The notes beneath the pieces were generated by a model that did no database searches, was not told where the DNA came from, and worked only from the letters and a program-made list of their open reading frames with translations. Positions 9,046-19,314 of a DNA stretch of 64,000 nt are shown in pieces. The translations under genes and the position numbers were made by a program. Where the stretch lies: contig NC_090323.1 of assembly GCF_040869045.1 (NCBI RefSeq), positions 260,590,392 to 260,654,391 on the forward strand. The letters run 5' to 3'. Each line of letters opens with the position of its first letter. Position 1 is the first letter of the stretch. This DNA is from Eurosta solidaginis. Taxonomy: Eukaryota; Arthropoda; Insecta; Diptera; Tephritidae.

Positions 9046-10260
9046 ACTGTGATTTCTGCTCAGCTGAGTATAAGAAATTGTATACCTTAAAAATCCCTGT
9101 GAAAAGAGTTGCAAAATCAAATCCACACAATCATAGACCTGCACAAGTGGTACACCTAAAACAAAAAAAAAAAAAATAACAACACCTGCTGATATAATTG
9201 ATCTAGTATTTTGCAGACAATTGTGCCTATTCTTTTTTCCATAACTGTACGTATTTGCACAACTGAAATGATATATTAATTTGAGAACGATCATGTGGTG
9301 ATATGTGTACATTAACTGTATTTTTAATCAGTAAATATAGACAAGTACATAAACAAAGGTGGGGGGCAGGGCACTAAATCAGAGCCGGCCAAAAGTTGCA
9401 CATTGTGCAATTTGAGTTCGTATTTTCACACAGACGCTAACGATGTGTGATGACGATCGTTTGCTTTCGCTTGTCACTCACTAAAATCAACAGTGAATGC
9501 AAAAGGAAAAGTCCATGCTACTTTTTGGGTACATAATAAAAACAATATACTGCAAGGTTAAAGTGACTTTTAATACGTTTTAGTTAGTATTATTAAGTTC
9601 CTTTGAACATACATATTAATATTGACAATTTAAATATTAATAATTAGTAGCAATTAATTAATTATTAATAAATATTGGCAATTCAATATAAGTACCTTTT
9701 TGTACGTTCTACTTAGTTTTATTAATTTTTATACATTTTTTTTTATTGAATAGCTTTATGTTTTGAAAATATATATTTCTATCTTTATATTTACTTTGTT
9801 TTATAATTCTTTCTTAATGAAAAAGTGATTTTTTTAAGTAAATTTTGCATTGAAGAAACACCATACCTTCTTTTATAAAAAAGTTTTATCTGGCTAGCCC
9901 GACCTCCGCGTTCTTAGTTATATGAATATAAGTAGATATTGTTAGGATTAGCTTAAAATCAAATAACCAGAGTCCTTTTTAATTTCGAAAGTCACAGTCC
10001 ACATTTTCTTTTAGCACACTGTGGGGAGTTGTCACTCAATTTTTACACACACTTTTGCAATTGTTTTAGTACTTGTGTGGCCGGCTCTGCACTAAATTTT
10101 CAGCAACAACACTGATCCAAACTTAGTGGGTTGTCATAATCAAGATCTTGTATTAAGTGTTAATGGGACGTTTATTTAAGCCGATTTCAACGTTTGTTCA
10201 TCTTTAACACCATTCGTTAAATTTGAGCTTAAGGCGGCGTCTATAGGAATATAGAAATTG
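9046..10260 (+). repeat. Dispersed repeat R2, copy 1 (with a MITE inside)
   Basis: Shares 'ccttaaaaatccctgtgaaaag', 'gatataattgat.tagtatttt', 'atcatgtg.tgatatgtgtaca', 'cactaaattttgagcaacaac', 'cataatcaagatcttgtatt' and 'taaggcggcgtctataggaa' with 18068-18955 and 21604-22312. No coding potential. The class is unknown. Confidence 0.7.
9380..10089. mobile_element. hAT-type MITE, 710 bp, with exact 8-bp target duplication
   Basis: The ends are CAGAGCCGGCCA at 9380 and its reverse complement ending at 10089. CACTAAAT flanks it exactly at 9372-9379 and 10090-10097. The two other R2 copies have the site unoccupied ('cagtgcactaaattttgagc' at about 22141; a variant at about 18768). An 8-bp duplication and a CAG start fit hAT. 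There is no transposase inside, only AT-rich filler, so it is non-autonomous. Confidence 0.85.
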
Positions 10261-10494
10261 AGTCAGGTGCTCGATTTACAAAAAATATGGCACAAAGCGC
10301 CGACGTATTTTTCACAATAATGCTAATATTTTTCGTTCGTTATTGTTTTAAACTTGTTTTGAAAATTATTTTTAACTATTTAGTTCCAGTATATTTTAGT
10401 CTTTTAAACTATATTTATTTGTTTGTAACTCTCATTTGCGCGCCCAGCCTAGATAGTTACAAATATAGATACAGGTGAAGCTCATATAAGCGTA
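10261..10494 (+). other. Short unassigned stretch with a small hydrophobic frame
   Basis: A 63-codon frame at 10287-10478 would encode a strongly hydrophobic, Phe/Ile/Leu-rich peptide. Such frames arise easily in T-rich DNA, and there is no promoter, homology or context to support a gene. Confidence 0.2.
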
Positions 10495-10496
10495 TT

Positions 10497-10938
10497 AAAA
10501 TAAAATAATTTAAAAAAAATGTTTAAGTTAAACGGTTTTATTGAAAACAATACTTACATGAAATAATAATAATACGAAAAACTATAAAATAATTAGGTAG
10601 GTGCTAGGTACTAGTCATCACACTCCTTATCAATCTAGGCGTTGATCAGACAATTAAATAAAAGCGTTGGGCGCGTGAAATTTCTAAAAATGTGAGGTGT
10701 AGCATAACCTGATTAAGGTTCAGTTGGTTTTACTTATAACTATCAATAGAAATTTGACGCGTCCAACGCATTTATTTAATTGTCTGATCAACGCCCTAGA
10801 TTGATAAGGAGTGTGATGACTAGTACCTAGCACCTACCTAATTATTTTCTAGCTTTTCGTATTATTATTATTTCATGTAAGTATTGTTTTCAATAAAACC
10901 GTTTAACTTAAACATTTTTTTTTTAATTATTTTATTTT
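10497..10938. mobile_element. Foldback (FB) element, intact copy
   Basis: Two arms of about 190 bp, 10497-10685 and 10748-10938, are reverse complements with few differences, around a 62-bp spacer. The outer part reads 'aagttaaacggttttattg'; the inner part has 'gttgatcagacaattaaat'. This copy is the empty-site reference for the damaged copy spread over 38868-38900, 51309-51500 and 62587-62662. It has no gene. Confidence 0.85.
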
Positions 10939-11159
10939 CAAGTTTTTAGTCTTTATTTAATTGCCTATTATTTCTCATTCTATTTAGTTCATTTAGTGAC
11001 TCATTATTACAAGGACTCTTTCCTAACAATTTGTTACAACCTAAGTCCTCAATACATAATCCTTCCAAAGACTTTACTCGACTCTGCGCCACGTATGCTT
11101 GTCCCTCCTCCAACTCCAAAATATTTTGATGTCACTTCTACTGAACTGTATGCAATATT

Positions 11160-11995
11160 TGTTCCAAATATGAGCCAAATCGGGCATCATAGGTCGCTTT
11201 CTATTCATGTATGTATTATGTGTTCCAAATATGGACCAAATCAAATCGGACAACAAATACGATTTTTGTGAATATCTCGATCCTTGCGCCACCTAGCGGC
11301 GATTTTTTTGATAGGTCGCTTTCTATTCTTGTATGTATTATGTGTTCCAAGCATGAGCCAAGTCGGACCACAAATACGATTTTTGTGAATATCTCGATCC
11401 TTGCGCCACCTAGCGGCTATTTTTTTCATAAGTCGCTTTTTGTTCTTGCATGTATTATGTGTTTCAAATATGAGCCAAATCGGACCACAAATACGATTTT
11501 TGTGAATATCTCGATCCATGCGCCACCTAGCGGCGATTCTATTCTTGCATGTATTATGTGTTCCAAATATGACCCAAATCGGACCACAAATGCGAATATC
11601 TCGATACATGCGCCACCTAGTGGCGTTTTTTTTTTCACAGGTCGATTTCTATTCTTGCATGTATTATGTGTTCCAAATATGAGCCAAATCGGACCACAAA
11701 TTCGAATTTTGCGAATATCTCGTTCCATGCGCCACCTAGCGGCGATTTTTTCACAGGTCGATTTCTATTCTTGCATGTATTATGTGTTCCAAATATGAGC
11801 CAAATCGGACCACAAATGCGAATTTTGTGAATATCTCGATCCTTGCGCCACCTAGCGGCGTTTTTTTTCACAGGTCGATTTCTACTCTTGCATATATTAT
11901 GTGTTCCAAATATGAGCCAAATCGGACCACAAATGCGAATTTTGCGAATATCTCAATCCTTGCGCCACCTAGCGGCCATTTTTTTCTTATTATTG
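11160..11995 (+). repeat. SAT-117, tandem array of ~117-bp units
   Basis: About seven units marked by 'gcgccacctagcgg' at 11286, 11403, 11520, 11611, 11729, 11845 and 11962. The spacing is 117, 117, 91, 118, 116 and 117. Each unit also carries 'gagccaaatcggaccacaaa', 'gaatatctcgatcc' and 'tattcttgcatgtatt'. 117 is 39 codons, which explains the 195-codon open frame across the array. The flanks 10939-11160 and 11996-12150 hold single-copy text that may belong to the same parent element. Confidence 0.85.
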
Positions 11996-12149
11996 CATTG
12001 TCATCGGGTTCTGAACTATATTCCAAGTTTCAAGCTTGTAGCTTATCGGGAAGTTACTTAAATTTCAATTACAAGATTCGTTCACAACGGCCGGCCTGTC
12101 AACTCAAGCTAAATAAAACTGTTTAATAAAAAGGGGTGCGTGTACTTAT

Positions 12150-12300
12150 ACATTGTTTAATAAAAGACAGCAAATGTGTTTAAATAATATATATATACAT
12201 ATATATTTGTCGAATTGTTTTTATTGCCGATATTTCGACTTCAATCTGAAGTCCTCTTTAGGACTGAAAAAACGAAAAACATTCATACATACAATTCCAA
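12150..12300 (-). mobile_element. Possible Penelope-like element end with hammerhead-like motif
   Basis: On the minus strand, 12265-12229 reads a CTAAAGA-like box, a 7-bp stem GACTTCA/TGAAGTC with loop GAT, then CGAAATATC. The type I hammerhead core is CUGAUGA - stem II - GAAA, and Penelope-like elements often carry it in their repeats. Here the first box is degenerate, so activity is unlikely. The neighbouring 'ttgccgatatttcgacttca' resembles what I recall of such element ends. Tentative. Confidence 0.4.
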
Positions 12301-13365
12301 GATTTCCAAGACCAAAATAATGACGTAGCAATTAAAAAAATCGAATGTCAAATATCCAAGCAAAAAACAATTTCGGCGAAACTCTCTCAGCATAAGCTTC
12401 AAATTTAAGGGTGGACTTCACACCTTTTTGTTTTAATGGGAATCAATCCGGTGTAATGCGCATACCACTCAAAACAATTCTGCTCGTACTTACTTTTGTG
12501 CCACATTCGCTAAAATTTCACTCAACAATTTTTTATAACGCACATAAAGAAGTATAACTTCAAAAATGTAATAACTTAATAAAAATAAAAAACGAAAAAA
12601 ACTGATCACAAGCTACACAATCAATAACTTACGTACTTAGCCAAAACATTTCAGAACAAAAAATAATAACGCCAAAATGTGAATAAATTCGCGAAAGCAA
12701 AAATTTATAGATTATGGTTATGGCTGAAAACCAAAAACTAATTAATTGGCTATGGTATGGTTATGACAAAGGCGGTATGATAATAGAGTTTTCTTTTCTG
12801 GCTAAAGTGTTACGCTTTTTGTATGCCGCGCAAGGGTTGTTGTTCTATTCTAAAAACGGGGTATTTCGTTCTTTTGTGAAATTGTTGCCTGTTCACAACG
12901 CAAAAGCGTTACACTTTTACACTGTATAAAATGGCGGTGTGGCATTGCAACTCTGTGAAACACTCAATTCGCTCTTAAGTTCCACATATACTCTGTTAAT
13001 ATGAGTGAATATGGTGAGTTGAAATGTTCTTTGTATGCACTATAAATGTTGTAAATTTTCTGGGGTATGAGTAACTCTATTAAGGCTTTACCATTTACTT
13101 AGGCAACAATTTATTTCAGAAAAGAAAACGCTATAAGATATCAATAACAAAAACATTGATTTCCATAAGGTTGGTTGGATCAGCTATTTTATACCAATAT
13201 CAGTGAAGTTTGCCTCACTTATTTCGTTATTTTCTTTTTGTCTCATGTTCTGTTCATAAACGAGGGAACTGGAAAGCTGTTTTTAAAGTTTGATCTCACA
13301 ACCTAAGGCATTTGTATGCGTCACACTTTAAATAAATACAACCACCATTTTTTTTAGTCGCAATT
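12301..13365. other. Unassigned AT-rich stretch downstream of the protease gene
   Basis: No mobile-element end, array or supported gene seen. A 71-codon plus-strand frame at 12714-12929 has no recognised motif. 'actgtataaaatggcgg' near 12920 looks like a TATA box but has no gene after it in a useful position. Confidence 0.4.
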
Positions 13366-13386
13366 GTATTATTTATTATTTATTTG
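13366..13386 (-). terminator. Candidate poly(A) signals of the protease homologue
   Basis: The minus strand has two overlapping AATAAA hexamers at about 13372-13384, some 190 bases past the stop codon. They are the first clear poly(A) signals 3' of the gene. Confidence 0.5.
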
Positions 13387-13570
13387 TAAATAACACAAAA
13401 AGAAATATTGCCATTTAGACTGCTTATTTAAATATTACAATATCTCAGCTGCCGTTCCGAAAACGCTCTAATGTAGCATAAATTCTATTTGACGTGAGCT
13501 AGGGTGTTTATGAAAAAAATTCAGTCGGGTTAGGTGACCTCAGCAGTCGATTTAAAAAAACACCTTGCAA

Positions 13571-14335
13571 TTAAGATCTTATCGCACGATTTATAAATTT
13601 TCGAACATAAATATTCCGCAAACTTGTATATACAGTCGGATAATTTTGGAGCCCACCTGATAGCACCGCACAAAGTTTTCCATCCTTAACGGCTGGTGCA
13701 CCAGGATCTCCCCAACACGTACGCTTTTCATGCTTCGTATCAATTAAACAAATTGCTGTTGGTGGGAGAGTCCTTTCCGCAGCATAATGAGCCTCATATT
13801 GTTCCTTACATTCGTTGGTTGGAATTACTTCAAATTTTGCAGATTGGAGTATATTCGAAACATCCGAATCCATTCCAGTTTTCGAACCCCATGAACTGAT
13901 TTCCAATTCTACGCCCGGGTTTAATTCAATTTCGCAAAGTTTTATTGTATGTACGTTTTCTCCGTCTTTGATACGATCATTAAAAAAAATCACAGCTAAA
14001 TCCATTTCTACCGGTATCGCATTAATATCTCTTGGACGAATTATACGCTTCGCATCGCGAATTGTTCTTGTCCCACTTAAAGCGGTTGCACCAGCTCTAA
14101 CCCTGACGATAGACGGGTCGGAATTTCCCACGCAAAAGTCAGATGTAAGCACCTTTCTCGTAGTGATGAAAGCACCCATGCAACGATATTGCCCGCGAAT
14201 AAATACTCCCACCGCATGTGGGCTATTCTTTATATCCGAATCACTACCACCCACAACGCGATATTCCGAATTCGTACTAGTAAAAATACAGCTAAGGAAG
14301 ACAAAAAGTATTACGAAAGAACTGCCTGAATTCAT
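13571..14335 (-). CDS. Secreted trypsin-fold serine protease homologue, catalytically inactive
   Basis: A 254-residue single-exon protein. Residues 1-23 form a signal peptide (SSFVILFVFLSCIF core). An activation-like site RVVGG lies at 26-30, followed by an S1A chymotrypsin fold. The usual TAAHC is TSDFC (64-68), so the catalytic His is Phe67. The Asp is kept (MDLAVIFF, Asp112). The usual GDSGGP is GDPGAP (209-214), so the catalytic Ser is Pro211. Cys pairs 52/68, 176/196 and 207/222 fit the family's disulphides. With two of three catalytic residues lost it cannot be a protease. Known insect homologues of this kind act as binding or regulatory proteins, for example in seminal fluid, gut or haemolymph; which applies here is not shown. 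The frame is intact and the promoter and poly(A) signals are in place, so it looks like a living gene. Confidence 0.9.
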   Translation of the reverse strand: MNSGSSFVILFVFLSCIFTSTNSEYRVVGGSDSDIKNSPHAVGVFIRGQYRCMGAFITTRKVLTSDFCVGNSDPSIVRVRAGATALSGTRTIRDAKRIIRPRDINAIPVEMDLAVIFFNDRIKDGENVHTIKLCEIELNPGVELEISSWGSKTGMDSDVSNILQSAKFEVIPTNECKEQYEAHYAAERTLPPTAICLIDTKHEKRTCWGDPGAPAVKDGKLCAVLSGGLQNYPTVYTSLRNIYVRKFINRAIRS

Positions 14336-14398
14336 TTTAATTAAAGATTTTGCGTTGATTTTTAAGTTTGAAGTGAAGGAAGTTGAAATTTGTGGGTG

Positions 14399-14407
14399 CT
14401 ATTTATA
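14399..14407 (-). promoter_or_regulatory. TATA box of the protease homologue
   Basis: The minus strand reads TATAAATAG, 64-72 bases upstream of the ATG. With initiation about 30 bases downstream (TTCAACTT/CTTCACTTC region), the 5' leader would be roughly 35-45 bases. TATA-driven, intronless genes are common among highly expressed insect secreted proteins. Confidence 0.7.
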
Positions 14408-14612
14408 CCAAATTTTTTGTGTAAATAAAAACGAGTTTGGAATTGGAAAAAAGACAGCGTACTAAATTTTTATGATTGTAGCAGTATAAGTGTGGCAAGA
14501 AAAAATTTTAATTTAGTTATTATTGAATACAAAACAAAAACATTAACACGATGTTTGCTAGTATTCCCAGCCTTTAGTATCAATATAGAAGTATGACACA
14601 TATGGTAATTGG

Positions 14613-14960
14613 TGGCCACCGTGGTGTGGTGGTAGGGTGCTCCACCTATCACACCGAGGGTTCTGGGTTCAACTCCCAGGCAATGTAACATCAAGAATTT
14701 AGAAAAAAAGTTTGTCTAAGTGAGGTCACCCCTCGGAAGTGATTCGTCACACACTCCGGGTGTATTTCTTCCATGAAAACCTTCTCAGTGAAACTGCATC
14801 TGCCTCGCAGATGCCGTGCGGGGTCGACATAAAACATGTAGGCCCAGTCCCGCCTATTTTTAGGAAAAATTTAAAGGAGCACTACCCAAATTGAAAGAGA
14901 AGCTCGGCCTTAAATCTCTTCGGAGGTTATCTCGCCTTGCATTTATTTATTTATTTGTGT
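14613..14960 (+). mobile_element. tRNA-derived SINE, copy 2
   Basis: Same family as 6499-6844 but in plus orientation and more diverged. Head 'ggccaccgtggtgtggtgg', B-box-like GGTTCAACTCC, body 'agagaagctcggcctta' and 'cttcggaggttatctcgcc', tail (TTTA)n. It lies about 200 bp upstream of the protease TATA box, pointing away from that gene. No clear target duplication seen. Confidence 0.75.
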
Positions 14961-14973
14961 ATTTATGTATATA

Positions 14974-15291
14974 CAATGATGGAAAAAATAATAGAGACAA
15001 CTTAGTGCGAAATACCAAATAAATTATATGAGCAGCACTTCAATATCTCTCTTGGAATAGTGCACCCTATAAAAATAGTATTTTAAGGTTGTTCTTTTGC
15101 AAAAAAGTGAACCAGTAGATGTTTGGCTTGGAAAAAATAATAGGAACAAAACGTGTTTATTGATATTTTTGCATTATAAATAGTAAAAACTTCGTTGTTG
15201 AAGCTTCTTGTAAAGCCCTACAAATTTTCACCTGTATGGGGTATGGAGCACTAAGAAAATATTTAGGAGAAATTTTCGGCACCTCATTTTT
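14974..15291 (+). mobile_element. Possible Tc1/mariner end fragment
   Basis: 'tatacaatgatggaaaaaat' followed by 'aatagagacaactt' resembles Tc1-type ends ('tacagtg.cggaaaaaataatag'), and a second 'ggaaaaaataataggaac' lies at about 15140. No transposase frame follows; HEL-1 begins at 15292. Resemblance only. Confidence 0.35.
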
Positions 15292-16862
15292 AAACTCAGC
15301 TGAGCAGAGCTCACAGAGTATATTAATTTTGTTCGCATAACGGTAACCCGTAACGGCATAAACTAATCGAGATGGATATAGACTTCCATATATAAAAATG
15401 ATCTGGCCGAATAAAGAAATTCATTTAGCCATGTCCGTCCGTCCGTCTGTCCGTCTACCGGTTAACACGATAACTTAAGTAAATTTTGAGATATCTTAAT
15501 GAATTTTGGTACGCAAGTTCCCGGGCACTCATCTCAGATCACTATTTAAAATGAACGAAATCGGAACATAACCACACCCACTTTTTCGATATCGAAAATT
15601 TCGAAAAACGGAAAAAGGGCGATAATTCATTACCAAAGACAGATAAAGCGTCGAAGCTTGGTAGGTGGGTTGGTCTTATGCTACAGAACAGAAAATTAGT
15701 AAAATTTTGGACAATGGGCGTGGCACCGCCCACTTTTAAAAGAAGGTAACTTAAAAGTTTTGCAAGCTGTAATTTGGCAGTCAAAATTTAACAAAAAATT
15801 TAATAATTTTACAGTATATTAGTAAATTATAGCAACATTCAACTCCAGTAATGACATGATGCAACAAAATACAAAAATAAAAGAAAATTTCAAAATGGGC
15901 GTGGCTCCGCCCTTTTTCATTTAATTTGTCTAGGATACTTTTAATGCCATAAGTCGAACAAAAATTTACCAATCCTTGTAAATTTGGTAGAGGCTTAGAT
16001 TCTAGGACGATAACTGTTATCTGTGAAAATGGGCGAAATCGGTTGAAGCCACGCCCATTTTTTGTACACAGTCGGCCGTCTATTCTTCCGCTCGGCCGTT
16101 AACACGATAACTTGAGCAAAAATGGATATATCTGTACTAAACTTAGTTCACCTACTTATCTCGACTCACTTTATCTTGGTATTAAAAATTGCCGAAATCC
16201 GACTATGACCACGACCAGTTTTTCGGTATCGAAAATTACGAAAAATGAAAAAAATGCCATAATTCTATACCAAATATGAAAAAAAGGGATTAAACATGGT
16301 AATTGGATTGGTTTATTGACGCAAAATATAACTTTAGAAAAAACTTTGTAAAATGGGTGTGACACCTACCATATTAAGTAGAAGAAAATGAAAAAGTTCT
16401 GCAGGGCGATATCAAAAGCCCTTGGAATCTTGGCAGGAATACTGTTCGTGGTATTACATATATAAATAAATTAGCGGTACCCGACAGATGATGTTCTGGA
16501 TCACCATGGTCCACATTTTGGTCGATATCTCGAAAAGGCGTCCACTATAGAGCTAAGGCCCACTCCCTTTTAAATAGTCATTAACACCTTTCATTTGATA
16601 CCAATATCGTAAAAACACATTCTAGAGTCACACCTGGTCCACCTTTATGGTGATATCCCGAAATGGCTTCCACCTATTGAACTACGGCCCACTCCCTTTA
16701 AAAATACTTTTTAATACCTTCCATTTGATGCCCATGTCATAAAAACACATTCCAAGGTTACCCTAGGTAGGAACATGGTGATTTTCCCTTATTTTGTCTC
16801 CAAAGCTCTCAGCTGAGTATGTAACGTTCGGTTACACCCAAACTTAGCCTTCCTTACTTGTT
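15292..16862 (+). mobile_element. HEL-1 short copy (rolling-circle-like, few satellite units)
   Basis: Contains the same blocks in the same order as the 11.1-kb copy at 51501-62586: 'gagcagagctcacagagtat', 'atgtccgtccgtccgtctgt', 'gggcgtggcaccgcccact', 'gggcgtggctccgcccttt', then satellite units, then the end. The subterminal inverted repeat CTCAGCTGAG occurs near both ends (15296 and 16808). The right end has the GTTCGG.TTACAC.C.AAC hairpin and 'ccttacttgtt'. Only about 2.5 units of the 129-bp satellite are present (16490-16790), so it is the unexpanded form. Confidence 0.8.
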
Positions 16863-18055
16863 AGAAATAAAAACGCGCCACAACTATTGTTGTAATTGTA
16901 AATAAGTATAAGCCGAACGTAAACCATTGACTTCCTGCTACTTTGGTGAAATGTGTCTTGAAGATTTTTATACTTCCTATAGGCCGCCTATGTGTGAGGC
17001 ATATGGGGTATAAACTGCCAAGAAAAACCTGGTACCGCATATCTTTCAGCCTCATCATATGAAGCTTCTTTGATGAAAATTACGAACTCTTTTTGAATAG
17101 CTCGTTGAACACCAGCCAATGTCTTTCCATGTCATATCTTACTTTGTGGGGAAATACGCGCTATCATACGAAGCGAGATAAGGCTTCTCGGAAGACCTCA
17201 GTTGTCTAACTTGTTGCAAGATTCGACAAATAAACAAATGTATGATTTTGAGTAGGAATCTCGACGCAAGGGGACGTCTTCACCATAAATGGGCCAGCGA
17301 AGTCAACGCCGGTTACGTTAAAGGACACCGAGTAAGTGACACGTTCGAAGCATAGCGGCCATTATTTCCGAACGCATTCGTTGCTTATATATCGTGCACG
17401 TCTCGCAGTTGAATATGCATTTTTTTACATTATGCTTGAGTCTGGAGATGTAGTATTCCTTCTGTATCATTATGAGTTTCATTTTAGCGTCTTAGCCGTG
17501 AGTGAGGTCTATCGAATTGGGAATCAGGTGGTTTTGAGTGTGTTGAATGAAACGGCCTGAATGCGATTTTTCTCCGGAGGAGATGAATTGGAAGGGGTGT
17601 ATCTTAGAGAGCTATTGGAATCCATTACACCATAAGGAGCAGTCAACCAAATCTTGTTGTTTGCATCCTCGAGCTCCTAAATCGGCGGGGTTGTCATCGC
17701 TAGGTACGTGCCGCCAAAGTGTGTTTCTGACGTTCTGGACTTTTCTAGCCAGGCCAAAACAAGGGAGGAACCTCACCACAGTGTCAGTTCATGTGGTGGC
17801 AACTTCAATTGAAATTGAGTTTGAGTTATTTATTTCGATAATAACACGGCTCCACAGAGTTCTAATAGTGGCAAGTTAACTGTTTGCAGAGGTGCGACTT
17901 TGGTTTTTGCCATAAAGAGGCAGAGAGAGTTGGAAAGAGTGAGTTAATCGGGGATGATAACCATAGACCGCCCTAAACATATCTATAAATGCTGGCCAGT
18001 CTTCATAACTACCGTGGAATATTTCGGTGTCGCGGTTGAAGTGATTTAGTAGGGG
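16863..18055 (-). pseudogene. BEL-3, deleted BEL/Pao gag-pol relic
   Basis: On the minus strand from 18055, a gag segment of DUF1759 type (FHGSYEDWPAFIDMFRAVYGYHPRLT) passes directly into RNase H-side text (MAKTKVAPLQTVNLPLLELCGAVLL), so protease and reverse transcriptase are deleted. PSDDNPADLGARGC is readable at about 17670-17705. An integrase segment with IKIFKTHFTKVAGSQ follows at 16925-16960. Frames are broken throughout and no LTRs were found. HEL-1 cuts it off at 16862. Confidence 0.75.
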
Positions 18056-18067
18056 GTCTCAATAGTT

Positions 18068-18955
18068 TGCGATTAGTATTTGTGAAGAAAATTAAATTTA
18101 CCCCTGCAGAAAATAATACTCACCTCACTCACTCACATAAAAAAGATACTTACCTGCGAAGGAAATTATACTCAGCTGTGAACATTTCACAAACCTAATT
18201 TATTAGAAAACAAAAACAAAAATTATGACCTTAAAAATCCCTGTGAAAAGGGTTGCAAAAGCAAATATATCGATGGACGGGTTTGTATCCACAGTAGAGC
18301 ATGCAAAATTTTTAAAAAGTGCTGTACAAAATCATATTTTTTCAGACCACGAGCAGTAGGTGGTACACCTATACAAAAAAATAACAACACCAAGGCGATC
18401 ATGCATGTAAAGTAAATTACAATAGTAATATAGGTTATTTAGTCATAATATGTAATTTAATGAAACAACCTTTAAATATTATTTTTATAGTCTCCACTAT
18501 CCCAAAGAAGATGTTGAAGTTCTGCTGATATAATTGATTTAGTACTTGGCAGTAAATTGTCCCTATTCTTTATTCCATCACTGTAAGTATTTGCGCAACT
18601 GAATTGGTATATTAGCTTGAGAAAGATCATGTGATATGTGTACAATAACTTTATTTTTAAGGAACAAATAGAGAGAAGTGCAAAGGGTGTACTTAATTAG
18701 TTTTATCTGTTTTCAAACTGTTAATTAGTTCTATTGTATTCTTCTGCCAGAAAACCATAGTTGGGGCAGTGCAATAAATTTTGAGCAACAACCCAGCTCG
18801 AAACTAAATGGGTTGACATAATCAAGATCTTGTATTAAGTGTTAATGGGGCATTAATTTAATCCGCTTTAAACGTCTGTTCATCTTTAACATATTCGTTA
18901 AATTTAAAGAGCTTAAGACGGCATCTATAGGAATGTAGAAATTGGGTTTACATCG
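18068..18955 (+). repeat. Dispersed repeat R2, copy 2
   Basis: Same blocks as copy 1, including 'ccttaaaaatccctgtgaaaag' and 'acggcatctataggaatgtag', with the hAT MITE site empty at about 18768. The start resembles 21610, 'tatttgtgaagaaaattaaa'. From 18956 to 19095 I see nothing recognisable. Confidence 0.7.
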
Positions 18956-19314
18956 CTACAAAGAAAAAAATTGGTGCGTGTACTTATGTACGCGCGTGAG
19001 AAGTTATTCTTCTTTGTCATCATTCAAAAACAATTTTTAATTGTACGCTAATAATTTATTTCAATAAAACAATATGGGGACTGGAAAAACATTTTGATAA
19101 AAAGAAGGCTACCTAAATATACTCCAAATATCAGGCAAATTTGTTGAAATAGACCGGCCCTGGCCCAATTCCCGAAAAAAGGTCAGTAGTACTTATCTAG
19201 GCAAAAAGCTACCTACAACCCAAAGTTCAGGCAAATCGAACAGCGAATTGAATTTGATCGAATCGATCGGAGGAGTTCAGTAACAAACACGCGTAAAGAA
19301 GAAATATTAAATAT

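Noticed and set aside
8837..9046. Pro/Arg-rich 69-codon plus-strand frame ending at the hAT-1 terminus
   Set aside because: It reads through the GC-rich hAT-1 end, which recurs at 23618-23713 with a different frame.
1029..9053. 8-bp target duplication for hAT-1
   Set aside because: CATATGTA on the left and ACTGTGAT on the right do not match, so no duplication is claimed.
11211..11798. 195-codon open frame
   Set aside because: By-product of the 117-bp array (39 codons per unit), with open frames on the other strand as well.
12714..12929. 71-codon plus-strand gene
   Set aside because: No homology, signal or context; its length is expected by chance here.
13815..14465. 216-codon plus-strand frame opposite the protease gene
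   Set aside because: Antisense shadow; the minus-strand frame has a signal peptide and the S1 fold.
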